A stretch of DNA of 64,000 nt from positions 19,489,225 to 19,553,224 of the forward strand of contig NC_059073.1 of the NCBI RefSeq assembly GCF_020497125.1, given 5' to 3'. The notes below the pieces were generated by a model. It ran no database searches, was not told the DNA's origin, and saw nothing but the letters and a program-made list of their open reading frames with translations. Position 1 is the first letter of the stretch. The number at the start of each line of letters is the position of its first letter. This DNA comes from Mauremys mutica. Lineage: Eukaryota > Chordata > Testudines > Geoemydidae. The position numbers and the translations under genes were made by a program. Below are positions 12,073 to 23,574 of this stretch, in pieces.

Positions 12073-13080
12073 TGCGCAGCACATTTCATTAGGGTGTGCA
12101 TCCAGGGAGCCCCACCCCTACCCTGCCCTAGCCCCGCCCACGCCCTGCCCCCATGCACTCCCTCCTACTTCCCACCCCCTGACTACCCCCTCCTGGGACC
12201 CCTGCCCCTAACTGCCCCCCCAGGACCCCACCCCCTATCTAAGCCTCCCTGCTTCTTGTCCCCTGACTCCCCCCCAGGACCCTACCCACTACCTGTCCCC
12301 TGACTGCCCCAACCCTTATCCACACCCCCGCTCCCAGACAGACCCCTGGGACTCCCACGCCTATCCAACCGCTCCCCGCCCCCTGACAGCACCCCCAGAA
12401 CTCTGGACTCATACAACCCTCCCTGTCTGCCCCAACCCCTCTCCACACTCCTGCCTCCTGACAGCCCCCCTCAGAACTCCTGATTCATCCAACCCCCCCA
12501 GCTCCTTGTCCCCTGACCACTCCCTCCAGAGACCCCCCACCCTAACTGCTCCCCCAGGACCCTCCTTGCTCCCTGTCCCCTGACTGCCCTGACCCCTATC
12601 CACCCCCTGCCCCCTGACAGACCCTGGTACTCCCATGCCCCATCCAACCCCCCTTGCTCCCTGACTGCCCCCTCCAGAGACCCCCTGCCCCTAACCACCC
12701 CCCCGGGATCCCATCTCCTATGCAACCCACCCTGCTGACTGCCCCCACCCCTTATCCAACCCCCCCGGCCCCAGACCCCTTACCATGAGGCTCCTAGCAG
12801 CATGTTCTGCTCCGTGCAGAACCAGACATGCTGCCCCGCGGGAGCGGACAGCCTCGCCCCTCAGAATGCTGCGCGTGCGGCGACATGGCTCTGGATGAGT
12901 GGGGAGCGTGTCTGCCTCCCCACAGAGCCAAACGCTGCCCCGCGGGAGCACGCAGCCCCGGCCCTGGGAGCGCGAACCCTGCGGCTTGCCGCGCCGGGAG
13001 AGTGGGGCCATTTTCCTATCCCTGCATTAGGGTGTGCCTGGGCACACCCGGCACACCCCGTGCGCACGCCTGTGGCATGC
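12073..13080. repeat. C-rich degenerate minisatellite within a mobile-type repeat
   Basis: From about 12105 to 12780 the + strand is a chain of imperfect units built from CCCCTGACTGCCCC, CCCAGGACCC and CTATCCAACCCCCC. The flanks carry repeated ATTAGGGTGTGC (12090 and 13026), and the right edge is inverted-repeat-like (GGGTGTGCCTGGGCACACCC). Long open frames on both strands follow from C/G skew and are not genes. Confidence 0.65.
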
Positions 13081-14470
13081 TGCTTTCATTTGTACAGCAG
13101 AAATAGTGTTAGGGTGTGTGGAGTTGGAGAACAGCCTTTGTGTAGACGTGGTTCTTTTCGCCTACAAACTGACATCATATGGTTTGGGTTAAGTTTGTGT
13201 TCCTTGATCAAAATGTTGACTGGTTCAACCTTGGTCTGCTTTTGGCTGGACCAGTGGGAGTGCAGCATTCCTACAGTACAGAATGGTCACCAGGGTCTGT
13301 TTTCTCACAGCACAAGCCACAACAAGAAAGGTCATTGACACTAAAAAGGCGTTAATTTTTAATACTGAAAATGTAAAACCTTAGCTGTGTCCCCAAATCA
13401 TGTTCTAATGCATAATGAAAGGAGACGGTGCCTGAGAGTGCTGTTCTGATTGCTCCACAGGCATCTCTAGCATGACTGAATGCTCGTTCGAAATAGATCC
13501 TGATTGCCTGGCATGACTGGACCACTTTATAACTGTGGCTTTCATGGGGAGCAGACTGCAGAACGTACAAGATTTTTTCCATTCTCTTTAGGCCAGATTC
13601 TGCTGCCCTTGATGTCAGAGGCAAAAGACCCATAGACTTCCAGGGGAACAGGATAAGGCCCTTTGTGTAACTCTCGGGGAGTTCCTGAAGACATACGCAG
13701 CCAAAAAATTGTGCTAAAAACTATTTAACAGCATAACAGGGGCTGGGTTTTCCATGGTCAAAAGACACCAGAAACTCTGTATTCAATCTGAAAAGAGCGT
13801 TGTCTCCCCATCCTTGAGGTGAGGTATTTATTAGGACTCCAATGGAACAAACCACAGGGCATTTTTTGCTCAGGGTTGCAGGCAAAGTTTTTTTTTCCAG
13901 TTATCACACTGCAGCCAGCAAAAGGGAAAAAACCAAAACCAGTCAGGACCTGAGGTACCATCCTGCCTACCACAAGAAAGGGGCAAGAGCCCTTGCTGAC
14001 TTCCCAGCTCTCATCCCATGGAAGGACAGCAGGTTAGGTCTCTTTGGGGCAGGGGCCATCTGCTGCTCTGTTGGCACAGTGGCTGGCACAATAGGATCCC
14101 ATGCTTGGTTTGTCTCTACGCACTCCTGTAATAAACAACATAAATAGAACTATAAAATATGAACCTTCTCCTGGGTTAACTGGCAGGGTAACAAGGGCCA
14201 CTTGACAAGCAAACCCAACTTCTTAACCCCTTCTGGGCCTAGATACATTCCTGCAGTATGCCCAGGGGTAATAGCTTTATATCTAGGGACCAGTGGGAGT
14301 TCAGTTCTGCTGGTCTTCCCCCCCCAACTACATAAACCCAGTTAGCCCCATCATAAACATACAGTACTTCTGTGAGTGTATCATTTCCTTCTTCTCCTTC
14401 ATCTATACTGCCCTTTTAGGGTCATTTAAAACTCAACACCTTGATTTTTACAAAGGAAAAGGTGTGTCCT
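13081..14470. other. Mostly unique intronic sequence
   Basis: It contains a palindromic-family fragment at about 13591-13676 (GGCCAGATTCTGCTGCC .. GGATAAGGCCC) and a MIR-associated tail at about 14034-14150 (GGGGCAGGGGCCATCTGCTG .. GGCACAATAGGATCCCA). Otherwise unique. Confidence 0.4.
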
Positions 14471-14471
14471 A

Positions 14472-14510
<39 letters not shown>

Positions 14511-14511
14511 C
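14471..14511. repeat. (GT)n(GA)n microsatellite
   Basis: A run of about seven GT units passes directly into about twelve GA units. Likely polymorphic. Confidence 0.9.
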
Positions 14512-15113
14512 GCTTAATATGAATCAAAATCTCCTGACATCTCTTTTAATTCAGTGAAGATGCTTCTTAATTTATTTAAACAGTAGCATTATCCCACTGC
14601 ATGACAACCAAAAAGCAAGATTGCCTATAAACAAAAGTGAAACAGACCAGGCTAATTTTATTCTCCACATGGAGTGAAGTGCAAAAGTAACACACCACTC
14701 ACCTGGTGAGAAGGGAATTTAGATCATGTACATTTCTTCCAGGTTTAATCATTAAAGGTATGGGGATTTTACAGACTTGAAAGTTTGCTCTCTGTTTCAC
14801 ATCATGGTATCCCCTGTGTCTTTAAACAGCACAATATGCATCCCAAAGAAAATGGGAACTGGAGGGATTACCTTCCTATGAACATGGAGGGAATTTTAGT
14901 ATTAAAGCAAAATGTATGGAGATAGCAAAGATCATTGTGGATAAAATAATCAAAGATGCAAACTCTAGAAAGATCCTCAAGCTTGTTCTCTTGAGAATTT
15001 TTAGATCAAAGAGATTCCTATACGCTTCTGAATGTTGGATATTTAGATAAAATTAAACTTCTGAACCTTTATAAGGTTCATCTGTCTCTAGTTACAAACA
15101 TCAAAAAATAACA

Positions 15114-15199
15114 GGCCAGACCCTCAACTGGTGGAAATTGGCATAGCTCCATTGACTCCAATTAAACAGTGTTAATTTACACTCTCTGTGGGTCTGGCC
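15114..15199. mobile_element. Palindromic MITE (GGCCAGA..TCTGGCC)
   Basis: The ends GGCCAGACCCTCAACTGGTG and GTGTTAATTTACACTCTCTG..GGTCTGGCC pair with each other, with CTCCATTGACTCCAAT at the centre. Same fold as the copy at 16945-17033. Confidence 0.6.
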
Positions 15200-15461
15200 C
15201 AGTATCTTGTATTTATGTTGCATCTTTCATCCAGAGGCTCTCAAAGCACTTTACCACCAGAAACCACTTCATGCACCGTTCTGAAATGCAGCAATGTCTA
15301 GGAAGAATAATAATAAATAACTTAGCAGTCACACAGTACTTTGCATTTTCAATGTGCTGTGGCAAAAGAACAAGGCAGCTGTTTAACAATACACAACAAA
15401 ACTGCACAGCTGCCATCCAGATGAAACTACAGGGAGATATCTGAGAGGCAGAATACAGGCC

Positions 15462-15579
15462 ATATTTTAGGAAAGCACTTAAGCACTTATTTAACATTAA
15501 GCATATGAGTTGCACCATTATGGGACTTCTCACATGCTTGAAGTTACGCATGTTTAAGTGTTTTGCTGAATTTGTATAG
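15462..15579. mobile_element. Palindromic MITE (AAAGCACTTAAG family)
   Basis: The left arm GGAAAGCACTTAAGCAC..TTAAGCATATGAG pairs with the right arm CTCACATGCTTGAAG..CATGTTTAAGTGTTTTGCTG. Related copies are at 19433-19526, 33688-33728 and 49889-50014. Confidence 0.65.
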
Positions 15580-16050
15580 GACACTTTGGTTCTCTGTGCT
15601 TGAGAATGTCCTCTCTGCTTCCTGGGCCCATTTTATGTCTTAAGCAATATTCATGAATTACACATGAACACCATAGACCACAGCTTTTGGAATGCATGGT
15701 TCTCATTGGGGTCATGCCAGCTGTGAATCTGATCTAAGCTTCTTGATCTATCTAATTGCTCTCTTTATTTCAGAGAGGTTAATCTGACTATACACTTAGT
15801 TTTGTTTAGTTTTGAACCTTTCATAGCGCTATTGGCTAGATGGTGGGTCGCTGGGACACGGTGTGTAGGTTCTGTGGTGGCCCTTATGAGATTTGCTATC
15901 CTGTGGGACAGCAGACATACTGGAAGAGGCACTTTGTGGATGCTGCAATGTGACTTATTACTCTCTTAGGTGCTCAGCATTGTTTGCCTGACAACACCAC
16001 AGTGTTTATTGACAAACCTAAATAGTCAAACGTCATGAATCAGGACACCG
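15580..16050. other. Unique intronic sequence
   Basis: Nothing recognisable. Confidence 0.4.
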
Positions 16051-16333
16051 TAGAATGACCGTCTTTGTTGGAGGGAAATAAGGGAAAGCCACATGAAAAA
16101 TAAGGGACAGTGCTTTATTTTAAGGGACATTTTAGGGAAGCATCATTTCGATTAGCATATCACGTATTTTTTTCTCAAGTGTACATTTCTACTGCTGTCA
16201 AGTATACAGTGCCATTATCAAAAGCTTCAATGTAATGTTTATATTGCTCAAGGGACATCCCTTAAAATAAGGCATGGGTGGTTACCATAAGGGACAAATC
16301 AGTGACATAAGTAAGGGACAGATGGTCACCCTA
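16051..16333. mobile_element. Non-autonomous DNA transposon, TAGGGTGACCAT ends
   Basis: The left end TAGAATGACCGTCT and right end AGATGGTCACCCTA are diverged inverted repeats. The body has repeated AAGGGACA motifs on both sides (AAGGGACAGTGC, AAGGGACATTTT, AAGGGACATCCC, AAGGGACAGATG). Flanking 8-mers GGACACCG and GGTCCCCA match at 5 of 8 positions, so an old hAT-type duplication is possible. Confidence 0.6.
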
Positions 16334-16944
16334 GGTCCCCAGTAATCACAAGATTGTCTTAAAAACATAAGATTTTAAAAATAATGCATGCTGAGTTCTT
16401 TTTATTTGCCTTCTGGTATTGGAGTCTTTCAGTTCACATTTTCAGGCCTTTCTCCACAACCATGAAGGATAGAAACTTATTTTTTTTTTATTTAACAGAA
16501 GTTGAGAGTCTTACGTAATCCCATGACTCCCGGAGTTGGGGGTTTAAGAAGAGCACCCAGTACCAGGAGAGTTACCAACACTCTATGCTGTTGCAGTTCA
16601 CAGGAATAAATGCTGTCCTGAGGCGATTGAGTGGATTTTGGGAATCCCTGCTGGGGCTTGGGAATGAAACTTCCTGCCCAGATTTTGCAGTGGGAGAGTT
16701 GTGCTGTGGCTGATATTTCAGCCTAACCTCAAGCCTCTTTCCTCTGCCCTTGTGCCTCTTCACACGTAGGAGGCAATCAGCCCTATTATTGCCCCCAATG
16801 AATTGCCACACAGGGAGGGACCCTTTAGGACTGGGTTCTGGCTATGCCCTCCCTGGGCCCAGTTCCCTGTCTTTTACCACATTCCTGCTCTTGGGGGAAG
16901 TGAGAGGGGCGGGAGGAAGGTTTTTAGCCACCTTTGCTCTCCAT
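16334..16944. other. Unique intronic sequence
   Basis: No element recognised; a short T-run lies at about 16480. Confidence 0.4.
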
Positions 16945-17033
16945 GGGGCCAATCCTCAACTGGTGTAAATTGTCATTGCTCTATTATAGTCAATGGAGTA
17001 ATGACAGTTTACATCAGATAAGGATTTGCACCC
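16945..17033. mobile_element. Palindromic MITE (GGCCAATCCTCAACTGGTGTAAATT family)
   Basis: GGGGCCAATCCTCAACTGG, then TGTAAATTGTCATTGCTC, pairs with GAGTAATGACAGTTTACATC and AGATAAGGATTTGC around a TATAGTCAATG loop. Same fold as 15114-15199. Confidence 0.6.
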
Positions 17034-18689
17034 TTCATACTCTGGGCCCTTTTGGGGCCTGCCTTGGGAAGCGTAGCCATAGTGCAGCGTACTCTAGCCA
17101 TGCTCCTAACATGCCCCGTATGCCGGGACAGGGAGCCAGGCTGGTGTTGAGCCCTTATGCCAGCTCTACGCCAGACTGCAGGGAATATTCTCCGGACCGT
17201 TTCTGCTCCTTTTACACTGCCAAAGCAAACTAAGGGGGCCTTAGTGTAACTGAGGATCAGGCTCCTTTTATGCACTCGCAGAATCCTTCCCAGTCTGCGC
17301 AGCAGAACCCTTTGTCTAGCTTCACAGAGTTCCCAGTGACCAGGCCAGCCACTCGGGTAGATGCGATGCCACTACTGTCAGCTGAACAGTTTTGCAAACA
17401 TGTTCAGACTGAAGTAACTCTGCTACCTCCCTCTCTACAGCTGAGGCAGAATCAAGGACCTAAGGAGCCCTAATAAGGTCTACTGGTTAGAAACTAGACA
17501 AGCCGCTTAATATCCCTCTGCCTCTGTTGTATATGGAATATCTCTACGTCACAGGGCCGTTGTGAGTTATAAGTGAAGTTAGACTACTTGTTTTTCATGT
17601 GTTGGAGTCTAGAAACTCCGGAGTGGAAAATTTGTTCAGCGTGTTTTCATTGTGTCATATGGACTGTTAACTGATCACAGGGAAAGTGCTGACTCTGCAG
17701 TAAACAGGTAGGTGCAGCTTTTACTTTTATGCTTCAGATATGAAAAAGAAAATCCATTTGAGGGTGTCAGTAGGGGGTTAATGGAAGCATTGCACTGAGA
17801 AAGCGTCTCTAAAAGACAGACTAGCCTCTTTACCTTACTATATGATCACATTCGTTATTTGCAGGGCCCTGCTGTGATTGCCAACAGTCAGATGTGAGCA
17901 AATGAGCTGCAACTATATTTGCATCACGACAATGAACACAAGGGAGATTGTGGCCCTGTGTGCTATGATGAGCTCAAGAAATTATATAATGAAATCCTTG
18001 TTTACAGAAACAAAAATGGCATTTTTGGTAGATCATAGTAATCAAGAAAGTGGAAATATATTAAAATCTGGAACATGCTCCACAACCAGAAATTAGAAGT
18101 CAGATAGGTCAAATAATGTATGAAAAGGTAAAAGTATTAGGTATACAATGGGGAAGCTGTCTGAAGATCAGATATTAGGTACTGTATGAAAGAGTGAGAG
18201 CTTATTTGCTCTTTGTTGTTTTAAGGATACATTCAGGACCTTAAGACCTTTTACTAAGAATGCTACAATACTAGTCACACACTGCAGCTAAACATAACAA
18301 AGAGGCAGGGATATTCCATACATCTGACTTCAGTGGGCAGTGTGATTCATTGATCTTAAGGCCTATAGGCACTATTATGATCAACTTGTCTAACTTCCTG
18401 CATATTACAGGCTGTACAATTTCACTCAGTAATCCGTGCATCAAGCCCATGCCTTCTGGTTGAGCTAGAGCATATCTTTTAGAATGACATCCCTGTTTTT
18501 GATTTAAGAGTTCAAGTGATGGAGAACCCACCTGGCCTCTAAGTTGTTACAATGTTTAATTACCCTTATTGTTTTTTTTGTGATTTTTTTTAAAAAAGCC
18601 TGTTATTTTTAGCCTGAGTGTGATTGTTCATCTGGGAAAATCAGGCCTCTTAATTCGGTACCTAACTTTACAACCTGAATTTGAAAATT
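17034..18689. other. Mostly unique intronic sequence
   Basis: A MIR-like trace lies at about 17505-17590 (CTGCCTCTGTTGTATATGG..GGGCCGTTGTGAG). The rest is unique and AT-rich, with no coding signal. Confidence 0.4.
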
Positions 18690-18790
18690 TAGCCTCGGTG
18701 ACTTGCCAGTGGTCAGCCGGTGAGCCAATGACAGAAATGGAAACAGAATCCAGAAGCCTTTGCTCCTAGCATCATGCTAAATCCATGAGA
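18690..18790 (-). mobile_element. MIR/CORE-type SINE fragment, reverse orientation
   Basis: GACTTGCCAGTGGTCAGCCG, then GAATCCAGAAGCCTTTGCTC, matches the reverse complement of the MIR middle (the part read as TTGGGCAAGTCACT in the forward sense). Heavily diverged, so ancient. Confidence 0.5.
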
Positions 18791-19432
18791 CCAATGCAGT
18801 CACTTCAGAGGATAGAAATATGAAAATTAAATTCTAACTATTTCTAATGGCCATAGTCCCTATGGTTCTCATCACCATTTGATTGTTACTGGCAATCCGT
18901 TCCAAATTGGAATGGAGACAAAATGACAATTATATTGCCTAACAAATCACAAAATATCCTGTCAGTTGTGAAGCACTGAAGGCAAATTCCCTTCCAAATA
19001 TGGCTGTTGGACAGGACCCTTAGGTTCCATTCCCATCTCTGTTTGCAAATGTCTCTTTGGGCCTGATCCTGAATTCCTTACTCAGGTTTTACATAGCTAT
19101 TTTGCAGGCAAAATCCTGTTGACTTTGCTGGAATTTGGCCTGAGTTAAGGTCTGAATGCAAACTCATGTTGGAGCCAATGAGTTTGACTCAGTAAAATAT
19201 GAGAGAGGATCTTAGAATTTGTCTTGTTAACATTGTATTGGTATTTCACTAGCGCACCCCAGATTCTGCAATGATTTCTGTGGAGACAAATAGCCTTTCA
19301 GAGTTTTAAGGTCCAATCCTGCAAGCGTGCCTGGAATCTCTCTCTCCCTCTCACCGATTCCCTGTAATTTTAATGGGATTGAATGTAAATCTCCATCCCT
19401 GTAGATCTGTTTGCAGGACTGTAGTTAGCTTC
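18791..19432. other. Unique sequence with palindromic-family traces
   Basis: At 19060-19150 a GGGCCTGATCCTGAATTCCT..GGAATTTGGCCTGAG arrangement suggests a decayed member of the palindromic MITE group. Otherwise nothing is seen. Confidence 0.35.
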
Positions 19433-19526
19433 TGATTCACCAACGTACTTAACTTGTGCTTACGTCCTCTTGACTTAAGCATGTGCTTAAATTTAAATGC
19501 TTTTCTGGACTGGGTCCAAAGTGCAA
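19433..19526. mobile_element. Palindromic MITE (AAAGCACTTAAG family), diverged
   Basis: TGATTCACCAACGTACTTAA .. GTCCTCTTGACTTAAGCATG .. TTTTCTGGACTGGGTCC has the family arms in inverted order but with many changes. Confidence 0.5.
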
Positions 19527-19753
19527 AACCCTGGCAGTGTGAAAACCAAAGTCCCTCTGGCCTCAGTCCCTATTTCACCAGCGTGCTGGCAGGTGAATTC
19601 ATCTCTGTGAGGTGCTCAGGCACTATGGTGATAGTGGCCATATAGGTACATAGCTTGGATCTGAGTGCAGAATTGTGACTCAGTGAAAACAGAAGTCGTA
19701 CCATATGTCACAGAGAAAGCAGATCAGTAGCAAACCCAGTTCAGCGATATAAT

Positions 19754-20014
19754 CAGGGGCGGCTCCAGGCACCAGCATGCCAAGCGTGTGCCTGGGGCGG
19801 CAAGCCACGGGGGGCTCTCTGCCGGTCGCCGCAAGGACGGCAGGCAGGTTGCCTTCGGCGGCATGCCTGCGGAGGGTCCGCTGGTCCTGCGGCTTTGGCG
19901 GACCTCCCGCAGGCTGCCGCTGAATTCGTGGGACCGGGGACCTCCCGCAGGCAAGCCGCCGAAGACAGCCTGCCTGCCGTGCTTGGGGCGGCAAAATACC
20001 TAGAGCTGCCCCTG
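19754..20014. mobile_element. Non-autonomous hAT element, perfect 8-bp duplication
   Basis: The 261-bp element starts CAGGGGCGGCTCCAGG and ends TAGAGCTGCCCCTG (inverted ends). The 8 bp on each side are identical: GATATAAT at 19746-19753 and 20015-20022, the hallmark of hAT insertion. The body is GC-rich with GCATGCCTGCGGAGGGTCCG and GGACCTCCCGCAGGC modules. Open frames within it are shadows of its composition; it encodes no transposase. Confidence 0.92.
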
Positions 20015-20022
20015 GATATAAT

Positions 20023-20997
20023 ACACATTTAGGGAGCGCCTGTCTATTTCTAATAGGTAGAATTTTTTTCCCCTTTAGCACATAGTAATACTAGAGTTCT
20101 CTGATTGTTTTAGAACTTTACCAGCTTGCTGACAAACATTGGCATTTGCTGGCCCACGCTGGGCACCTTGCATTGCTATTTTACATTGCACTTCAGTGGA
20201 AAGCAATTGGGCGCTGTTATTAGGTGGAAAGCTGAGTTTTTGTCCTGAATTTAAAGCATGACATCTGTTGCCAAACTCATCATGTTTCCTCTGAGCAAAG
20301 GAAGAGAATGACTGGCCTGGTAAAGAGCGAGTGTTAGAACGGAGACACACACATTTGATTTAAATCCACTGTTTTCTTCAGAATTCTCCAAGGTGATGTT
20401 CCGTAGCTGTAGTAAATCTGGGTTTACTAGCTGAAGATAGGTAGCCATAGATATCCTATTTAGTGGTGCTATTTGTCCTGGGAGCACACTGACGTCTTAA
20501 TAAACTTGACAAGCCGCTTTTTAGTGTGTGGTCTCCCGAATATTTAAAGGACCTCAGGAAATACAACTGAAAATGTTCCTGTTTAGTGTTTACCTATCAC
20601 AGTGCCTTGGAGTTAATTACAAAGAAAAACAAGAGTTTATGCCCTGTTTTGAGTCTATGTTAGAGAGCAACCCTAATTATAGAGCCCTTAGCAGACCCTG
20701 CTTTAGTACAGAATTTGATTATATTCTTGTTCCTATTATATCATGTTTCTAAATACTGGCGGGATAATTACATTATCATGGGCTCTTTGGGCACAATGGA
20801 TGGCCAGGATCAGTAAAAATTAGCAATGCCATGAACAGATTGGGAGCTGTGCCTGAAGGAGACTCTCTGAAGTGTGCTATTTATTGCTTAAGTGCACACT
20901 AGCCTCTAATCTCACATCCTGTTGTTTGCAGGAAGCTGCTGCTAAAATGGTGAAGGCAGCTATTTTGCTAAATTAAAAAAAAAAAGGTTCCTGTCAA
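20023..20997. other. Unique intronic sequence
   Basis: No element recognised; an A-run lies at about 20973-20986. Confidence 0.45.
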
Positions 20998-21300
20998 TGT
21001 TCCCTCTAATTTTTTACATCCATATGCGGAATGAATTTTCTTATGTGCACCAATATGTAGGTGATGTGTGGTGGGGGTGGTGTCGAAGGGTTCGGAGTGT
21101 GGGAAGGGGGCTCAGAGCTGGGGCAGAGGGTTAGGGTGTGGGGGGTAAGGGAGGCTCTTGCTGAGGGTGCTGGCTGTGGGGTGGGGCCAGGGATGAGAGG
21201 TTTGGGTTGCAGAAGGCGGTTCAGGGCTAAGGCAGAATGTTAGAGTGCAGGGGGGTGGTTGAGGGCTCTGGATGGGGGTGAAGGCTCTGGGTGGGGCCTT
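20998..21300. repeat. G-rich repeat with TGTTCCCTCTAATTTTTT edge
   Basis: It opens with AATGTTCCCTCTAATTTTTT and GTGCACCAATATGTAGGTGA, the half-arm of a known turtle palindromic element. It then passes into degenerate GGGGCAGAGGGTTAGGGTGT / GGGCTCTGG units like those at 43179-44091. The second arm is missing. G-skew creates spurious open frames. Confidence 0.55.
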
Positions 21301-21359
21301 CCTGCCTTTCTTTGTATTGTTGTACCACAGAGAGGCCTCAAACAGGTTGGTGACCACTG
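21301..21359 (-). mobile_element. hAT-type terminus (CAGTGGTCACCAACC)
   Basis: The reverse complement of the right edge reads CTCAGTGGTCACCAACCTG, a familiar hAT/Charlie-like terminal sequence. Only one end is visible. Confidence 0.45.
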
Positions 21360-21391
21360 AGATAAATGAACAGAAGACGTGAATGGATTAG

Positions 21392-21495
21392 AGCTGTTCA
21401 AAATTTTCAGATTTTTGACATTTTGATGATAAACAAGAATTTTAAATGAAATTTTCTGAAAAATAGTTTTGTTGGGTTTTGACTGGCTCTGTTAA
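21392..21495. repeat. AT-rich 'AGCTGGTCAAAA' family repeat, short copy
   Basis: It starts AGAGCTGTTCAAAATTTTC and ends GGTTTTGACTGGCTCTG. The edges are inverted relatives, which supports the idea that this AT-rich family has terminal inverted repeats. Confidence 0.5.
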
Positions 21496-21533
21496 TAAAT
21501 CTCTAATTTCTGCCCTGCCATTATCATAATGAG

Positions 21534-22960
21534 CATAGAATCATGGAATCTCAGGGTTGGAAGGGACCTCAGGAGGTCATCTAGTCCAACCCTCTGCTCA
21601 AAGCAGGACCAAACCCAACTAAATCATCCCAGCCAGGGCTTTGTCAAGCCTGACCTTAAAAACCTCTAAGGAAGGAGATTCCACCACCTCCCTAGGTAAC
21701 CCATTCCAGTGCTTCACCACCCTCCTAGTGAAAAAGTTTTTCCTAATGTCCAACCTAAACCTCCCCCTCTGCAACTTGAGACCATTACTCCTTGTTCTGT
21801 CATCTTCTACCACTGAGAACAGTCTAGATCCATCCTCTTTGGAATCCCCTTTCAGGTAGTTGAAAGCAGCTATCAAATCCCACCTCATTCTTCTCTTCTG
21901 CAGGCTAAACAATCTCAGTTCCCTCAGCCTCTCCTCGTAAGTCATGTGCTCCAGCCCCCTAATAATTTTTGTTGCCCTCCGCTGGACTCTCTCCAATTTA
22001 TCCACATCCTTCTTGTAGTGTGGGGCCCAAAACTGGACACAGTACTCCAAATGAGGCCTCACCAGTGCTGAATAGAGGGGAATGATCACATCCCTCGATC
22101 TGCTGGAAATGCCCCTACTTATACAACCCAAAATGCCATTAGCCTTCTTGGCAACAAGGGCACACTGTTGACTCATATTCAGCTTTTCGTCCACCGTAAC
22201 CCCTAGGTCCTTTTCTGCAGAACTGCTGCCCAGCCATTCGGTCCCTAGTCTATAGCAGTGCATGGGATTCTTCCGTCCTAAATGCAGGACTCTGCACTTG
22301 TCCTTGTTGAACCTCATCATATTTCTTTTGTCCCAATCCTCTAATTTGTCTAGGTCCCTCTGTATCCTATCCCTACCCTCCAGCGTATCAACCACTCCTC
22401 CCAGTTTAGTGTCATCTGCAAACTTGCTAAGGGTGCAGTCCACACCATCCTCCAGATCGTTAATGAAGATATTGAACAAAACCGGCCCCAGCATCGACCC
22501 TTGGGGCACTCCACTTGATACCGGCTGCCAACTAGACATGGAACCATTGATCACTACCCATTGAGCCTGACCATCTAGCCAGTTTTCTATCCACCTTACC
22601 GACCATTCAACCAGCCCATACTTCTTTAACTTGCTGGCAAGAATACTGTGGGAGACTGTATCAAAAGCTTTGCTAAAGTCCAGAAATAGCACATCCACTG
22701 CTTTCCCCTCATCCACAGAGCCGGTTATCTCATCATAGAAGGCAATTAGGTTAGTCAGGCATGACTTGCCCTTGGTGAATCCATGCTGACTGTTCCTGAT
22801 CACTTTCCCCTCCTTTAAGTGGTTCAAAATTGATTCCTTGAGGACCTGTTCCATGATTTTTCCAGGGACTGAGGTGAGACTGACTGGCCTGTAGTTCCCT
22901 GGATCTTCCTTCTTCCCTTTTTTAAAGATGGGCACTACATTAGCTTTTTTCCAGTCATGC
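21534..22960 (-). mobile_element. CR1 LINE, young, long intact ORF2 C-terminus
   Basis: The minus strand carries 438 uninterrupted codons (22935 down to 21619) ending in the natural CR1 stop. They contain most of the reverse transcriptase: NYRPVSL at residues 14-20, GFTKGKSC (52-59), motif A LDFSKAFD (85-92), motif [12 protein letters not shown] (141-151) and motif C FADD (172-175), so the catalytic aspartates are present. The CR1-specific C-terminal region follows ([23 protein letters not shown]). The 3' UTR ends at 21534 in the complement of TTCCATGATTCTATG. Endonuclease, ORF1 and the start of ORF2 are lost by 5' truncation, so it cannot be autonomous. Confidence 0.95.
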
Positions 22961-23067
22961 TCCAGCCCTTTTCACTCCTCCTTTTCTGCATGTAAGTTTC
23001 TTGGTGCTGATTCAGTCACTGACCAGTGACAAGTCACTTACATGCAGCTGTGCACTGAAATGTCACT
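22961..23067. other. Short unique spacer
   Basis: CAGTCACTGACCAGTGACAA forms a small inverted repeat; otherwise nothing is seen. Confidence 0.3.
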
Positions 23068-23390
23068 TGTCTCAAGGTATGTCTACACTACCCGCTGGAT
23101 CGGCGGGCAGCAATCGATCCAGCGGGGATTGATTTATCGCATCTAGTCTAGACACGATAATCAACCCCCGAGCACTCTCCCGTCGACTCCTGTACTCCAG
23201 CCCCGCGAGAGGCACAGGCAGAGTTGACAGGAGAGCGCCAGAAGTCGACTCACCACAGTGAAGACACCACGGTAAGTGGATCTAAGTACGTCAACTTCAG
23301 CTATGTTATTCACATAGCTAAAGTTGCGCAACTTAGATCGATTCTCCTCCCCCCTTCCAGCCCCCCCCGCCAGTGTAGACCAGGGCTCAG
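23068..23390. mobile_element. Non-autonomous DNA transposon, GTCTACACTA ends
   Basis: Left AAGGTATGTCTACACTACCC and right GCCAGTGTAGACCAGGGCT are inverted relatives. Internal hairpins are visible: GCTGGATCGGCGGGCAGCAA with GATCCAGC, and TCAACTTCAGCTATGTTATT against CACATAGCTAAAGTTGCG. A common turtle element type; no clean duplication was identified. Confidence 0.7.
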
Positions 23391-23574
23391 ACTGGCCCCA
23401 TTTATAGTCAGGGTCATATCTGCTGACTTTATTGAACAAAGGAAGGTTTAGGTTTATTTTTACTCCTTTTTGCTAATGTCAGACCTTCAATGCCAACACA
23501 GCTCTGGGAGAGTCAGCTGGATTCTTTCCAGGCCAGTGGGTTATCCACAGAATTATTAACAGAGTTTTAATGGC

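Noticed and set aside
12802..13338. 178-codon open frame on + (and overlapping frames on both strands)
   Set aside because: It runs from a C/G-skewed repeat into unrelated unique DNA and shows no domain; frames are open on both strands because of composition.
19680..20081. 133-codon open frame on -
   Set aside because: It spans the whole hAT element and both duplicated flanks, so it cannot be a gene; repetitive Pro/Arg/Ala residues reflect GC palindromes.
21641..22564. Plus-strand frames opposite the CR1 ORF
   Set aside because: Antisense shadows of the CR1 ORF2 on the minus strand.
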